A DNA stretch of 64,000 nt from Mauremys mutica (taxonomy: Eukaryota > Chordata > Testudines > Geoemydidae). The DNA is taken from contig NW_025422890.1 in assembly GCF_020497125.1 (NCBI RefSeq), positions 279,656 to 343,655 on the forward strand, in the 5' to 3' direction. The position numbers and the translations under genes were made by a program. This document shows positions 10,316-20,774 of the stretch, piece after piece. Position 1 is the stretch's first letter, and every line of letters starts with the position of its first letter. The notes under the pieces are model-generated. The model did not search any database, was not told where the DNA came from, and saw nothing but the letters and a program-made list of their open reading frames with translations.

Positions 10316-10641
10316 GGCAGGAGCCCGAGCAGGAGCGCTGGGCTCTCCCGCCGCTGGGCTCCAACTGAGCGCTGGGGCCGGGCTTTTATACTTCCTGTCC
10401 CGCCCCTTGACTTCCGGGGGGCGGGAACAGGTGGCGGCAGCTCCGCCCACTGGGGTGGCTGCTCTGGTTCCTCTCTCTCAGGGGCCGTCGGGAGCCAGGC
10501 CGCCTCACTACAGAGCCAAAGACTCATTTTCTCAGATGTGGAAGGGAAAAGGTCTCTGGTGGATTGGTTGGTAACTGCACAAACAGGGGGCTGTGTATGC
10601 AGCCCTGCAAAGAGAGATTTAAACAGGAAACTCTCACCCTT

Positions 10642-10649
10642 ATTTGTGT
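10642..10649 (-). promoter_or_regulatory. Degenerate octamer of the 8.6-kb V pseudogene
   Basis: The minus strand reads ACACAAAT, two changes from ATGCAAAT, at the usual distance upstream of the split leader ATG (10,527). A TTTAAAT box lies between them near 10,619. Confidence 0.5.
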
Positions 10650-10689
10650 ATCTCCCTCCTTTCAACAGATACAACTCCTTCCAGTGAAT

Positions 10690-10815
10690 CACTGGATAAC
10701 TCCCTGTTCTGTTCATTCCCTCTGGGGCACCTGGCATTGGCCACTGTCAGAAGACAGGCTACTGGGCTAGATGAACCATTGGTCTGACCCAGTATGGCCG
10801 TTCTTATGATCTCCT
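10690..10815 (-). mobile_element. CR1-type LINE or SINE 3' fragment
   Basis: Motifs such as GGCCATACTGGGTCAGACC (minus strand), CTAGCCCAGTA and CCAGAGGGAATGAACAGAAC belong to a very common sauropsid interspersed repeat. Similar fragments occur at 29,886, 51,240 and 62,430. Confidence 0.65.
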
Positions 10816-10819
10816 ATAT

Positions 10820-11835
10820 TGGTCTGGAGATCTGAGTTGGATCAAGTCCCATTATTGAAGGAAAAAATATTTGAACTCCTCAAGGGTTTAACAGACTCTC
10901 ACCCTTTGGTGTTGCCCCAGCAGCTAAATGGTGTATGCTCTGTCTACAGGCCCACCCCTGGAGCGGACATGACTCTCCTCTTCGTAGTCAGGGAAGTGTC
11001 TTTAATTGCTGCCAGGGTTTGCCTGCAGGGACTGGAAGGAGCCCTGCTCTGCCAGGCTTTCTGCATTCTCACCAGTCCCCACACTTACAGGGACAGGCAA
11101 GAACCAATATCTGACAGGTCTTTGTTGGTGTCCGGTTCACAGCAAAAGAAGATGAGAGCGCTCAGCTCCCTGATTCCCCCCGCCCCTCCCCAGACATCCC
11201 TTTCTGTGTTTCTGATATTCTTTTGAAAGCCCGGGTTTCATCTTTTCACTGCCTACACAGTGTTCTGTTCTCGCTTGTCACGGCTGGGGGCATCAGTCCG
11301 AGAAAAGCTGTATCCAAAGATGAATGAGGACCCCAGGCGAGCAGCCACCAGATAAGGCCACCAGCCCTGCACTCTCTGAGCCTAATAACTTCAGTTGACA
11401 CCTCTCTTATGGAGCTCCTGCTTCTCTCTGCACGATCCCAATAAGCCCTACCAGGCTTCCTCCCTGTACCCTTACTAGCCACCGCCCTCAGCGCCAACAC
11501 TTGGGAGTTCCCTGGAAATAAGGGCTGCCGGTTGAGTCCTTTATCTCCACAGTCTCTATATTAAATTACTGGACCTACATTGCCAGCTGGATCTTTAGTC
11601 CCATCCTCGGACAGCAGCAGAAATTCTGGACTGTGATTGTCAATGTGAGGTGGATTCCTTTATCCATAAGGCCCCTTTGAAACTCCCAGCCCTGCCCCAT
11701 ATTTCCAGTAGTAGCTGAGCGGGGTTTCTTCGGGAACTGAGTGGTCTCTGCACCACAGGCCCATGGGGTCTTGGCGTAGCAATGGGTGACACTGGCTGTG
11801 AATTATAGGGTTACAAACTGACGGCAGGCTTTCAT
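10820..11835. other. Gene-free V flank, duplicated at 33 kb
   Basis: No gene was found. Parts match 33,180-33,700 (AACTGAGTGRTCYCTGCACCACAGG and TCTTTTTGAAAGCC-like motifs), which marks this as old 3' or upstream V flank copied by segmental duplication. Confidence 0.5.
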
Positions 11836-11837
11836 TC

Positions 11838-11905
11838 ACCCCGGGTGCTGGGGGGAGTTCTCAGGGGATTGGCTGGTAACTGCACAGCCATGGGGGAGGC
11901 AGATT
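11838..11905 (-). pseudogene. Orphan V promoter/5' flank fragment
   Basis: The motifs GGGGAGTTCTCAGGGGATTGG and CTGGTAACTGCACAG match the block between leader ATG and TATA-like box in other V genes here. No leader or V exon follows. A repeat starting AGGGCCGGCTCTAGG truncates it at about 11,908. Confidence 0.5.
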
Positions 11906-11907
11906 GT

Positions 11908-12058
11908 CAGGGCCGGCTCTAGGTTTTTTGCTGCCCAAAGCAAAAAAACAAAAACAAAACAAATCAAAAAACCAAAAACCTCCTGGAATGCCGCCCCTGG
12001 AATTGTGCCACCCCAAGCACCTACTTGGTTTGCTGGTGCCTAGAGCTGGTCCTGCTAA
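11908..12058. mobile_element. Non-autonomous GGCCGGCTCTAGG repeat
   Basis: It starts CAGGGCCGGCTCTAGG and ends CCTAGAGCTGGTCCTG, an imperfect terminal inverted repeat. The interior contains the A-rich and GCCACCCCAAGCACC motifs. Relatives lie at 1.4, 6.6, 12.2, 20.8, 32.7, 47.2, 49.5 and 52.7 kb. Confidence 0.65.
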
Positions 12059-12136
12059 CTGTCACACTGAACTTCTCTCTGGAGATCCACAAACCAGCTG
12101 TTTGATCTCTCCCCTCAGGTGCCTCACGGCGTTCTG

Positions 12137-12904
12137 ACATTACAAACCATCGTGATTACAAGGAATCCCAGTGAAGGGACCCTGCATTGGCTGACATGTC
12201 TGTGCTAGCCCCTATGTGCTCTCCTCTTCCCCAGGACCAGCTCTAGGTATCAACAAAACAAGCACGTGCTTGGGGTGGCACATTTTCAAGGGCAGGATTC
12301 CTGCCATCCTCTGTCCAGGAGTTGATACTTTCAAGGGTTGCAAGGAAAAGAGCACCGGCCCGTGTGCTTACTCGAGATTCACAGGGTTTACTGTACAATT
12401 GCCCTCTAGAAAAGAGAAGCTGGGCACATGGAAAGCTAGAAGGAGCTCAGGTGCTGAGAACAGAGCCGGGGCTGGATCAGACAAACTTCTGCAGGGTCTA
12501 GTTCTCTTTAAGATCTTGCCATCCCTACTAATGGGACTGACCCCACTGGCTCCCATGGAACAATTTGTGGGGTAAGGATTACTAGGCTAGGAAGGGTTTG
12601 CAGGGCCACTCTCAAAATCCCAATGGAGCTGAAATCAAGAACCTCTCCGAGCGCAGACCTCACTGTTTCCAATCAGGTTTGCCTCTCTGGGCTCCAATCC
12701 ATGTAGGGTTTAAATGGAAACCGGTACCGTTTCCAAACTAACCAGTTTGCATCAAACTCAGAAGCCCTCAACCCTGAATTTCAGGGGTGTGCGAGGAGCC
12801 AGCACATCTGGAAAGAGGAGTGCACAGAGGGGCTAGCACAAATGTGTCAGCCAATGCAGGGTCCCTTCACTGGGATGTCTTGTAACTGCGATGGTTTGTA
12901 ATGT
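12137..12904. mobile_element. Foldback DNA transposon, about 95-bp inverted arms
   Basis: The left arm starts ACATTACAAACCATCG and the right arm inverted starts with the same 16 bases. They stay similar for about 95 bp through the GTGAAGGGACCCTGCA and TGTGCTAGCCCC motifs. The interior has no transposase. A piece of the GGCCGGCTCTAGG repeat family (about 12,235-12,300) is inserted in it. Confidence 0.75.
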
Positions 12905-13119
12905 GCCGCCCGAAGCACGTGCTTGTTTTGCTGATACCTTGAGCCGGTCCTGCTGCTATGCACTGAAATGCGGGCTGTATTCAGGACATGAAAGAGTTAA
13001 TCCGCGATGTCAGAATTTTCAGTCCTGAGGCCCCTTCCCCCTCTTGCGCCCAAGGCAGGAGAGTGTTAATTGTGTCATTGCTGCCCCCATGCGGCAGGCG
13101 CGGGAAGTTCCGCAGCTCT

Positions 13120-13158
13120 GGTTTTTGTACGAGCATCCACAGGTTTCCTCTCAGCGTG
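13120..13158 (-). promoter_or_regulatory. 23-RSS of the 13.2-kb V gene
   Basis: The nonamer ACAAAAACC is perfect (13,120-13,128), the spacer is exactly 23 bp, and the heptamer is CACGCTG (13,152-13,158). The three V-proximal bases CAC are kept, but two other heptamer positions differ from CACAGTG, so joining may be weak. Confidence 0.8.
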
Positions 13159-13606
13159 AGTCTCTCGCACAGTAATAGCGGGCGGTGTCCTCGGGCTTCA
13201 GGCCGGTCAGTTGCAGATACAGCAGGTTGTTGGAGTTGTCCCTGGAGATGGTGAATCGGCCTTCAACAGCCGGGGAGTACCACTGCTTGGATGCATCGGG
13301 TCTAATCTCAGCCACCCACTCCAGCCCCTTCCCGGGAGCCTGTCGGACCCAGTGCATATAGGCACTGCTGAAGGTGAAGCCGGAGGCTTTGCAGGAGAGG
13401 CGGAGAGAGTCTCCGGGCTTTTTCACATCCCCTCCGGACTCCACCAGCTGCACCTGGGACCGGGCACCTGGGAATAAAGACAGGTTACAAATATCGGTAT
13501 AAAAACAGCAATAAAGTTATAGTCTTCGGGCTCTGCCATTTAATCAGGTGAATAACATACCTTCCAAAGCCGCTACAGTGAAAGCAATTGCGATCCAAAG
13601 TAGCAT
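13159..13606 (-). CDS. IGHV: IGHV gene, clan III-like, apparently intact
   Basis: A heavy-chain variable segment. The leader exon (13,561-13,606, 46 nt) reads [15 protein letters not shown] and splices through a GT donor over a 93-bp intron to the V exon (13,159-13,467), completing the signal with GARS. The mature domain starts [17 protein letters not shown]. Conserved cysteines are in LRLSC and YYCAR. FR2 is [17 protein letters not shown]1 contains SSAYMH, CDR2 is charged ([10 protein letters not shown]), and FR3 is [17 protein letters not shown]. There is no stop or frameshift. It is closely related to the gene at 21.8-22.2 kb, and the two share long flanking homology, so they are products of one duplication. 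Confidence 0.92.
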
Positions 13607-13713
13607 TTTCCCTGGTGCTGGAGGGGAAAGTTCTCAGGGACTGGCCGGTCACTGCACAGACCCAGGGGCTGCGGATTGTGTCTCCGGGTGCAGCCTGGGC
13701 AGAGAGAGGCACA

Positions 13714-13747
13714 GATTTAAACAGGAAACGCTCACCCCTATTTGCAT
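13714..13747 (-). promoter_or_regulatory. V promoter: octamer and TATA-like box
   Basis: A perfect ATGCAAAT (13,740-13,747) is followed on the minus strand by TTTAAAT (13,714-13,720) about 20 bp on. Between the box and the ATG lies the conserved block with CCTCTCTCTGCCCAGGCTGC. Confidence 0.85.
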
Positions 13748-14047
13748 ATCCCGCTCCTTATAAGGGACCAATTCTCCTTCCCTGCTGGCTGTGAATTGCT
13801 TGCTCCAGGTCCCAGAGAGGAAGGAGTCAGATTGTCCCTTCCTCTGTGTGTCTCTGCAGCGCCCAGCTCCAGTGTGGTGGGATATAAGGGGGAAAAGGAG
13901 CTGCTGCCGGGTGTGATCCCAAATCCCCGGTTATGAAGTTAGGGCCTGATTGTCCTCAAGTTACCCAGTCGTGGGGAAGAGGCCTCCGGACCCCCGCACA
14001 TGTGAATGTTCGATCAGTGGCGGGGTCAGTGACTGGCCAGGTGTGAT

Positions 14048-15169
14048 TAGGGTGACCAGATCGCAAGAGTGAAATATCAGGACACTTTCGGTGGGCAGGG
14101 GAGGGGGACAGACAGACACAGGTGCACAGCCCTGACCGAAGCCAGAGGCACCCTGGTCTGCCTGGCCCTGTGCTGCCAGCATGCCCCTTCCTGTTGGGGG
14201 TGGGCCCAGGCTGTGCCACAGCTCCCCTGCCTAGCACCCCCTGGAGCCACTGTGCCCAGAGCCCCCTAACCCTTCCACCACAAATGCACAGTGCTGTGCA
14301 CACACCCCACCCAGTGCCCCCTGCCCACAGACCCACCACAGCTGCCCGGCACCCCACACAGAACCCCCCCTCACTAGTTTCCCAATACACACAGATTTCC
14401 CCTCCCTCCCAGTGCCCTTCCCCACAGCCCCACCACACTACACAATGCCCCACACAGACCCACACTGCCTAGTGCCCTGACACACACAAACCTCCCCGTG
14501 CCCAGCGCCCTCCACACCCTCACAGCCCAACGCCCCCCACACCTCCCTGACACTCACTCCATCACACCCAACCCCCTTCCCTGGCCGCACTCACCAGCCA
14601 TGCCAGGAGGTCTCTGGCTCCTTGGGTGAGAGCAGCGAGGGGAGTCTCCAGACTCTCCACATGCTGCACCCGCCACAAGCGTGAGCTCCGTGGATCCCAT
14701 TGGCCAGGAAAAGTGCCAATGGGAGCTGCTGGAGCCGGGCTTGCAGATGCTGGCAGCACGCAGAGCCCACCCCCACCCCCACCCCAAGAGCCAGAGGAAG
14801 CTGCCAGGGGGCGAGGTGGAGAGTCCCGCTGGTCCTCACCTGGGGTGGCTCCCATCCCGGGAAGCATCTGGCAGGCTGTTCCCTCTGGCTCCTAGGGTCA
14901 TGGGTCAGGTTGAGGGGTGTGTGTGTGTGGAGGGCTCTCTGCCCATTCCCGGCGCCTGCAAACCTCGTCCCTGCACCATGCAGTGCTCCTGCTGGCAGGC
15001 AAGCACCAGGGGCTGCCCAAGGAAGTGGTGAGTGGCGTTGCCACGGTCGTGGTCCGGACAGTCCCTAATATCAGACAAAGGGCATCCTGACCGATGTAAG
15101 GTTGTGATACAGGACAAGTCCCCTAAAATCAGGACTGTCCCAATAATATCGGGACGTCTGGTCACCCTA
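14048..15169. mobile_element. Non-autonomous DNA transposon, 8-bp TSD
   Basis: The terminal inverted repeats are TAGGGTGACCAGA at both ends, flanked by the perfect 8-bp duplication GGTGTGAT (14,040-14,047 and 15,170-15,177), which is hAT-like. The interior is C-rich (CACACAGACCC-type) with many spurious open frames and no transposase. Confidence 0.85.
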
Positions 15170-15478
15170 GGTGTGATGTTATTAGACATCTGATCAAAAT
15201 ATGAACACATAGGTCATTGTTGCAAGCACTGTTCTATATTTGCAACAAATCTTGTACAAATGTTGTTGAGTGAGATGTCTATGGGAAGGTTATGGTTGGC
15301 TGGTTGTGATTATGCTATTTGTATGCAGATATCATTATTGTATTTGAAGTTATGAGCTTTGGCTATGTACTTGTATTTCAGTGTGTTGTATTCTAAGTAG
15401 AACCCGTGAAGCATTAGGCCAGCATATGGGAGAAGGGGCTATTCTAGTTGAATGGCTCATCAAAAGGACGGTTAACTC

Positions 15479-16275
15479 CAGGGCCGCCCAGAGGATTCCG
15501 TGGGCCCGGGGTCTTCGGCGGCGGGGGGGCCCTTCCGTTCCGGGACCCGCCGCCAAAGTGCCCCGAAGACCCGCGGCGGGAGCCCCCCGCCGCCGAATTT
15601 CTGCCGAAGCGGGACCCGCCGCCGAAGAGCAGCCCGGTCTTCGGCGATAATTTGGTGGCGGGGGGGGGTCCCCGCCGCGGGCCTTCCGGGCACTTAGGCG
15701 GCGGGTCCCGGAACAGAAGGGGCCCCCCGCCACTGAAGACCGGGCTGCGCGGCGGCGGCGGCAGCGGCGGCGGGTCCCGCTTCTCCCCCCCCCGCCCCGA
15801 CGGTCCCGCTCCTCCCCCCGGCCCCGGCCTCTTACCGAGCACGTCTCCAGCGGGGCCTGAGCTCCGTCCCGCTCAGAGCCGCGTGGTGAGGGGGCGGGGC
15901 TGTGAGCTCCACGCCGAGTGGAGGCAGCTGCCCCGCCCCCTCCCCACGCCGCTCTGAGCGGGGCGGGGCTCAGGCCCCGTTGGAGCTCCCAGCCCCGCCC
16001 CCTCCCCACGCGTCTCTGAGCGGGACGGAGCTCAGGCCCCGCCAGAGACGTGCTCGGTAAGAGGCTGGGACTGGGGCTGGGGCCGGGGCCGGGACCGGGG
16101 CGGGGCCGGGGCGGGACCGTCTCTGAGCGGGGCAGGGCTCAGGGGCCCCGCCGGAGACGCTGAGGCTCCAGGAGAGGGGCGGAGGCGGGAGCCTCCGCTC
16201 TTCTCTTGGGGGCCCCTGCGGAGCCCGGTACCTGGGGCAAATTGCCCCCTTTGCCCCCCCCTCTGGGCGGCCCTG
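15479..16275. mobile_element. GC-rich hAT-like element, 8-bp TSD
   Basis: Sixteen-base inverted ends CAGGGCCGCCCAGAGG are flanked by the perfect duplication GTTAACTC (15,471-15,478 and 16,276-16,283). The body is extremely GC-rich, with repeated GGGACCCGCCGCC and CGAAGACC motifs in both orientations, giving several false long frames. It has no transposase. Confidence 0.88.
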
Positions 16276-16409
16276 GTTAACTCACAGCGAAGCATTGGAG
16301 ACACCCATGTGGGTAATGGTTTCTGCTATGACTAGGCAAGACTATGCATGGACATGTGACTTGTCCCAGTAACTTCAAACTCCATCTTGTTACTATACTT
16401 TTCCAAGTA

Positions 16410-17342
16410 CACCTCCACCCTGATATAACATGACCTGATATAACACAAATTTGGATATAACGTGGTAAAGCAGCGCTCTGGGGGGCGGGGCTGCACCACT
16501 GTTGGCTAAGAGAAAGACAACGGTGTTGCTTGGCAGCACAGTTCAGCTAACAACTCCCAGTGTGCAAGCCAACAACCCTCCCCCGACCAGTGAGTGATCA
16601 GCAGTGCGGGTAGGTACAAGAAGCACCGGCCAGCCCGAGACAGCCAGGAGTGGAGTCCTCTAGGTAACAGCCTGTCAGCCCCCCGCAGCAAGGCGCAGGC
16701 ACATGCCAGCGGACCCGTCTCTAGCACAGAGCTCATTATTTTGCCACCATGTCGGACACGCTTCCGGAGCGGTCACCCGCAGGGCCAGCCTTACCTAGCT
16801 CCCACATCTACCAGCGATGCAGGGCAGCAGGGAACAGCAGAAGGGTACAGCAGGAGAGACATGGGATCTGCCAGTGCCCTGACCGAGCCTCGCCCCATCC
16901 CACAGGGCCCAGCTCCCCATTGAGGCCTCACTGTCTCTCCTGCCCACATACCAAAGGCCATGGCCAGCCGGTGCGGCCCTCAGCAGGGAGGCAAGACCAA
17001 GGAGCCACCTCACCCAGCAGGGAGGGGAGAGAGAACAGAGACTGAGCCCTTGCGTGGCGGGATCACCAGGGGCAGGAAAACAGGACTTCCCTGTTCCCTG
17101 CCTAGAGCGAGATTGCAGCAAACAGCCTGGGGGTAGCTGCTGTGTAACTCAGACCTGCTGTGGTCATCACAGCTGCTGCCATTCTGGCCCCTCAGCCTAG
17201 AGTAAGAGCTCTGGGGACCAGAGAGCTGGGGATCAGTGTCTGTCAATCGAAGGCCAACGCAAGTTCATTATAATACAGTTTCACCTATAACGCGGTAAGA
17301 CTTTTTGGCTCCCGAGGACAGGGTTATATCGGGGTAGAGGTG
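16410..17342. mobile_element. Mariner/Tigger-like element, TA target
   Basis: The left end CACCTCCACCCTGATATAAC and the inverted right end CACCTCTACCCCGATATAAC are flanked by TA on both sides. These ends are typical of Tc1/mariner-Tigger non-autonomous elements. No transposase frame was seen in 933 bp. Confidence 0.8.
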
Positions 17343-17449
17343 TAATAACAATGGGATTCCCCCCATGCAGAAGATATCAAAGGCCCTGGGAACATCTTCA
17401 TTTTGTCTTCAGTTCTGGAGGAACATTCCTACAAATGGAAGCTCTAAAC

Positions 17450-17776
17450 CAGAGGTTCTCAAACTGGGGCTTGTGCAGGGAAAGCCCCTGGCGGGCCGGG
17501 CCGCTGTGTTTACCTGCCCCGTCCGCAGGTCTGGCCGATCGTGGCTCCCAGTGGCCGCGGTTCACTGCTCCGGGCCAATGGGAGCTGCTGGAAGCGGTGA
17601 CCAGTAAGTCCCTTGGCCCATGCTGCTTCCCGCAGGCCCCATTGGCCCGGAGCAGCGAACCACGGCCACTGGGAGCCACGATCGGCCAGACTTGCGGGTG
17701 GGGCAGGTAAACTCACCAGCCTGGCCCGCCAGGGACTTTCCCGACACAGGCGATGGCCCCAGTTTGAGAACCACTG
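17450..17776. mobile_element. hAT MITE with palindromic body
   Basis: The ends CAGAGGTTCTCAAACTGGGG and, inverted, CAGTGGTTCTCAAACTGGGG are classic hAT termini. The 8-bp flanks CTCTAAAC and AGCTAAAC match at six positions. The related repeat at 41.1 kb lacks the insertion at this site, which confirms it. Confidence 0.88.
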
Positions 17777-17920
17777 AGCTAAACAAAGGACTGAAAGACC
17801 CATTCAAGCTGTGGGTGTGTTCCAGAGGCTTGACTTTAGCCAGCAGTTTATTACATCTCTGCTACAAGCCTGAACCAAGAACTTTGCCATTACTTTATAG
17901 ATTCGATTCCTTTAACCAAT

Positions 17921-17929
<9 letters not shown>

Positions 17930-17980
<51 letters not shown>

Positions 17981-17982
17981 TC
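17930..17982. repeat. (TTTC)n microsatellite
   Basis: About 13 TTTC units precede an AATAAA. The same position in the related repeat at 41,283-41,305 has only about six units, so it is a variable tract of that repeat family. Confidence 0.9.
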
Positions 17983-18358
17983 AATAAACCTTTAGATTGT
18001 AGATACTAAAGGACTGGCATTGGTGTGATTTTTTAGTAAGATTCTAAGTTATTGGCCTGGGTGTGTGGCTGGTCCTTTGGGATCAGAAGAACCTTTTACT
18101 GGATGAGATTGGTTGTAAAGAACCACTCATCTCTGAATCCAGTGTTTTTGGTGGTGATATAAAAACTGGAAGGCCTGAGGAAACTGCCTTTATGTTTTCT
18201 TGTTACCCAGTGGAGTGAAGCAGAAGTTTACTTTTGTTGCAGGTTTGGTATAGCCTATGGGGGATTAGCAACCAGTCATGGGGAGTCTGCCCTATTTCTC
18301 AGGACTTCGTCCTGAATTTAGCATCCTCAGTTGTATCCCACTAAGACAGGCGGTTACA

Positions 18359-18640
18359 GGAGATGTCGGGTCACAGGGTTGCATTGGGCTGGGATACTCA
18401 CTGGAGAGCAATAATTCCCTGGGCTGGTGAGCGCTGTGTGTCTGGGAGTCTTTCGCTAGGTGAGGCTGTAGGCAGCTCAGAAGGGAGATGATTATTAAAG
18501 ACTGAGATTCCTATTGGTGATTATATGCCCATTCTTATTGACATTGCCACTCATGCTGCGCTTCCCATTTATACCTAGATTGTAAACTCACTGGGATAGA
18601 GAGAGTCCTTGTGTTCTGACTTTGTGCAGTGCCTAGCACT
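18359..18640. other. V flank, resumes after nested repeats
   Basis: No gene. It matches 22,635-22,920 downstream of the homologous V unit (TCACAGGGTTGCATTGGGCTG, GTGCCTAGCAC). Confidence 0.65.
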
Positions 18641-20090
18641 CGGGGGTCCTGGTTTGTTTCACACACCTCTCCCAACTGTCCCCCAGACCCACTTGCTGTC
18701 CCTGTGCATCTCCCCCAGGCCCAGAGCACCCCTGCCTCTCCCCTGCAGCTACACGCTGACTCTGCTCTGCTGGCTCCCAGCATGAACTGCCCCCGCAGGG
18801 TCCTAGCTGCCCCCCCACTAGTGGCAGGACAGGCTGCCCTTACCCTGCCCTTCCACCTCAGACCCTTCCCTTTTCTGGGGGGACCCTCCACCAGCACAGG
18901 ACCCCCCTGCCCACAGTCAATGCTACTGCCCCACACTGGACAAGGGTCAGCCCCACCCCCCACGCCCAGTGAGGCTACAGTGAGGGGCAGCAGCAGGGGA
19001 GGAGGTGCACGTGTGATGGCAGCCCTCACCCCCGGCACCCACAAGAGGGGAGGGGAGAGGGCTTCCTGGACCTGAGAGGGGCCCTAGGAGCACGTGCAGT
19101 GACAGTGGTGTGGGGTGAGTGTGCTGCTGGGGGGGGAGAAGGGGGTCCTTCCCCCAGAGCTCACAGCTGCCAGCGGGCAGAGGGATGCGGGGAGTCCTCC
19201 TCTCTGGCCCTGGACCCAGGGCAGCCTGTCTGCACCCCAAACTCCTCATCCCCGGCCTTGTCCCACCCCAGAGCCCCCAGCCAGAGCCCCCACACCCGAA
19301 CCCTCTGCCCTAGTCCTGAACCCTTCCCATACCCCAAACCCCTCATCCCCGGCCCTGCCCCACCCCAGAGCCTGAACCCCCAGCCAGAGCCCTCACACCC
19401 CACACCCAAACCCTCTGCCCTAGCCCTGAGACATTCCAACACCTAAACCCCTCATCTCCAGCCCCAGACAGAGCCCATACCCTCTGCCCCAGCCCTGAGC
19501 TCATCCCACATCCCAAACCCCTCATCCCTGGCCCCAGCCAGAGCCCTCATCCTCTGACACCCTAACCCACTGCCCCAGCCTTGAGCCCCCTCCTGCATCA
19601 TGAAACCCAAGCCCCACCCCCAGCCCTCACCCCAAAACTCTGCCCTAGCTCTGAGCCCACTCTCAAACCCCTCATCCCCAGCCACACCCCAGAGTCCTCA
19701 CCCCTGCACCCCGTCCCTCCACACCCCCATCTCCCTCCCAGAGCTTTCACCCCCTCCCTTCACACCCCCATCCCCTAACTCCCTCCCAGAGCCTGCACCC
19801 CTTATCCCATCCTGCACCCCCACCCCCTGTCCCAGCCTGGAGCCTCCACCCACACACCCCTTCCCACACACACCCTCCTGCCCCTGAACTCCCTCCCAGA
19901 GCCTGCACCCCTCACCCTTTCCTGCATACCCACCACCTGCCCCAGCCTGGTGTCTGCACCCAAACTCCCTCCCAGATCCTGCACCCCTCCTGCCCCCTAA
20001 TCCCCAGCCCAGGGCCTGCACCCCAGACCTCCCTCCACCCCAAACTCCCTCCCAGAGCCTTAGGCAGGTGGGGGACAGAGTTTTGGGGGC
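18641..20090. repeat. C-rich degenerate tandem repeat region
   Basis: Irregular repeats of CCCCAGAGCC, CCAGCCCTGAGC, CAAACCCCTCATCCC and CTCCCTCCCAGAGCCTGCACC run from about 19,200 to 20,060. Long frames on both strands follow from this low-complexity composition. It lies where the homologous V flank at 22.9 kb has different sequence, so it was inserted or expanded here. Confidence 0.65.
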
Positions 20091-20372
20091 GGTTCTGGGC
20101 ACCACCAAAATTTCTACAAACCTGCCACCCCTGGTCCCAAGGGGGTTTCTGTGATCCAACCGGTCACAAATTCCTACTTCTGTTATCCCAGGAAACATAG
20201 CACAAAATCTGGTCAAGCCACTAATTATGATAAAAAAAAAAGATGAAGTTACATGATATTCCACTCTATGTTCAAATTCTCTGTTCTGTCCTGAGCACGT
20301 GGCAGCCCCATTGCTGGTTGTGCCTCACTCCACTCAGCTGTCGGTGTTTTATAGGACAGGGATCTGTAAAAG

Positions 20373-20744
20373 CTATGTAGAGGTTGAATAGAATCTAGAA
20401 GATGTTGTCGATTTGTAAGAATCAAGTCTGTACTTTTTCAGCAGTCTTAACAAACATTTCTTGTCCTCTTCACTTAAAGATTCAATATAAATGACTTCAT
20501 TAGTCAACTTCTGGACTGAAATCTTTGCTTCTTCCAGTACTTTTTCAATGGCTAGCTCTCTGATTGATCCAAATGCAGCTTCTATGGCTGGACAAAGATC
20601 TGCTACTGTTGTAGCAGATGCCTGGATGGCATTGTTTAATGACCCAAGTGGTTTCAACAGTAGACTTACGAGAGAGAGAATGGCAATAGTGTTCTCTGAA
20701 CATAGTAGCAAAAGAAATCCACCAGCCTCACTACTTAGATCCAT
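20373..20744 (-). pseudogene. Probable transposase-derived ORF fragment
   Basis: The 124-codon frame starts MDLSSEAGGFLLLLCSEN and contains hydrophobic and acidic helical stretches (LNNAIQASATTVADLCPAIE, SLSEEDKKCLLRLL). The pattern recalls the C-terminal part of hAT-type proteins related to ZMYM/DUF4371 families, from general recollection only. There is no zinc finger, no DDE motif, no promoter and no neighbouring exon. I treat it as a transposon remnant. It could instead be an exon of an unrelated retrocopy. Confidence 0.4.
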
Positions 20745-20774
20745 CCCATCTCAGTAGATACTTTACTCCAGCTG

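Larger units (their letters stand above)
8986..10512 (-). mobile_element. Solo LTR-like insertion in a V leader exon
   Basis: The element begins TGTAATAG and ends CACTACA (TG...CA) and is flanked by the 5-bp duplication GAGCC (8,981-8,985 and 10,513-10,517), as expected of an LTR retroelement. A TATAAAAG box on the minus strand near 10,386-10,393, after a GC-rich stretch, suggests an LTR promoter in the same direction as the V genes. A 37-bp motif ending CCGCCTCACTAC occurs both near the left end (9,011-9,049) and at the right end. No gag, pol or env is visible inside. Confidence 0.7.
8587..10527 (-). pseudogene. IGHV: IGHV pseudogene with LTR inside leader exon
   Basis: The V exon (8,587 to about 8,861) has FR2 [16 protein letters not shown] and FR3 end [17 protein letters not shown]1 lacks about 7 codons, a TGA stop interrupts CDR1 (SY*MS), and FR3 lost roughly a dozen codons. 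The leader exon is split. Its 3' 31 nt lie at 8,950-8,980, followed by the duplicated GAGCC. Its first 15 nt, starting at the ATG, lie at 10,513-10,527, on the other side of a 1,527-bp insertion. With the insertion and one GAGCC removed, the leader is exactly 46 nt, the length of the other leaders to the left. It is dead by several independent lesions. Confidence 0.88.
14041..18358. mobile_element. LTR-like repeat carrying four nested transposons
   Basis: The host repeat starts TGTGAT and ends GGTTACA (TG...CA), carries a CTTT-rich tract just before AATAAACCTTTAGATT, and has a second, differently interrupted copy at about 40,850-42,377. Nested insertions occupy 14,048-15,169, 15,479-16,275, 16,410-17,342 and 17,450-17,776. 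Flanking sequence on both sides (TCACAGGGTTGCA to the right) is contiguous in the homologous V flank at 22,600-22,700, so the repeat itself was inserted there. No clear target duplication was seen. Confidence 0.6.

Noticed and set aside
9809..10737. Long overlapping minus-strand frames rich in Pro, Arg and Asp
   Set aside because: They are produced by a 39-bp minisatellite inside an LTR and show no protein domain or codon signal.
13956..16304. Many long frames on both strands
   Set aside because: They fall in C-rich or GC-rich bodies of transposons with defined ends, overlap in several frames and match no family.
19099..20264. Proline- or glycine-rich frames on both strands
   Set aside because: The sequence is a degenerate C-rich tandem repeat, so open frames are a composition effect.
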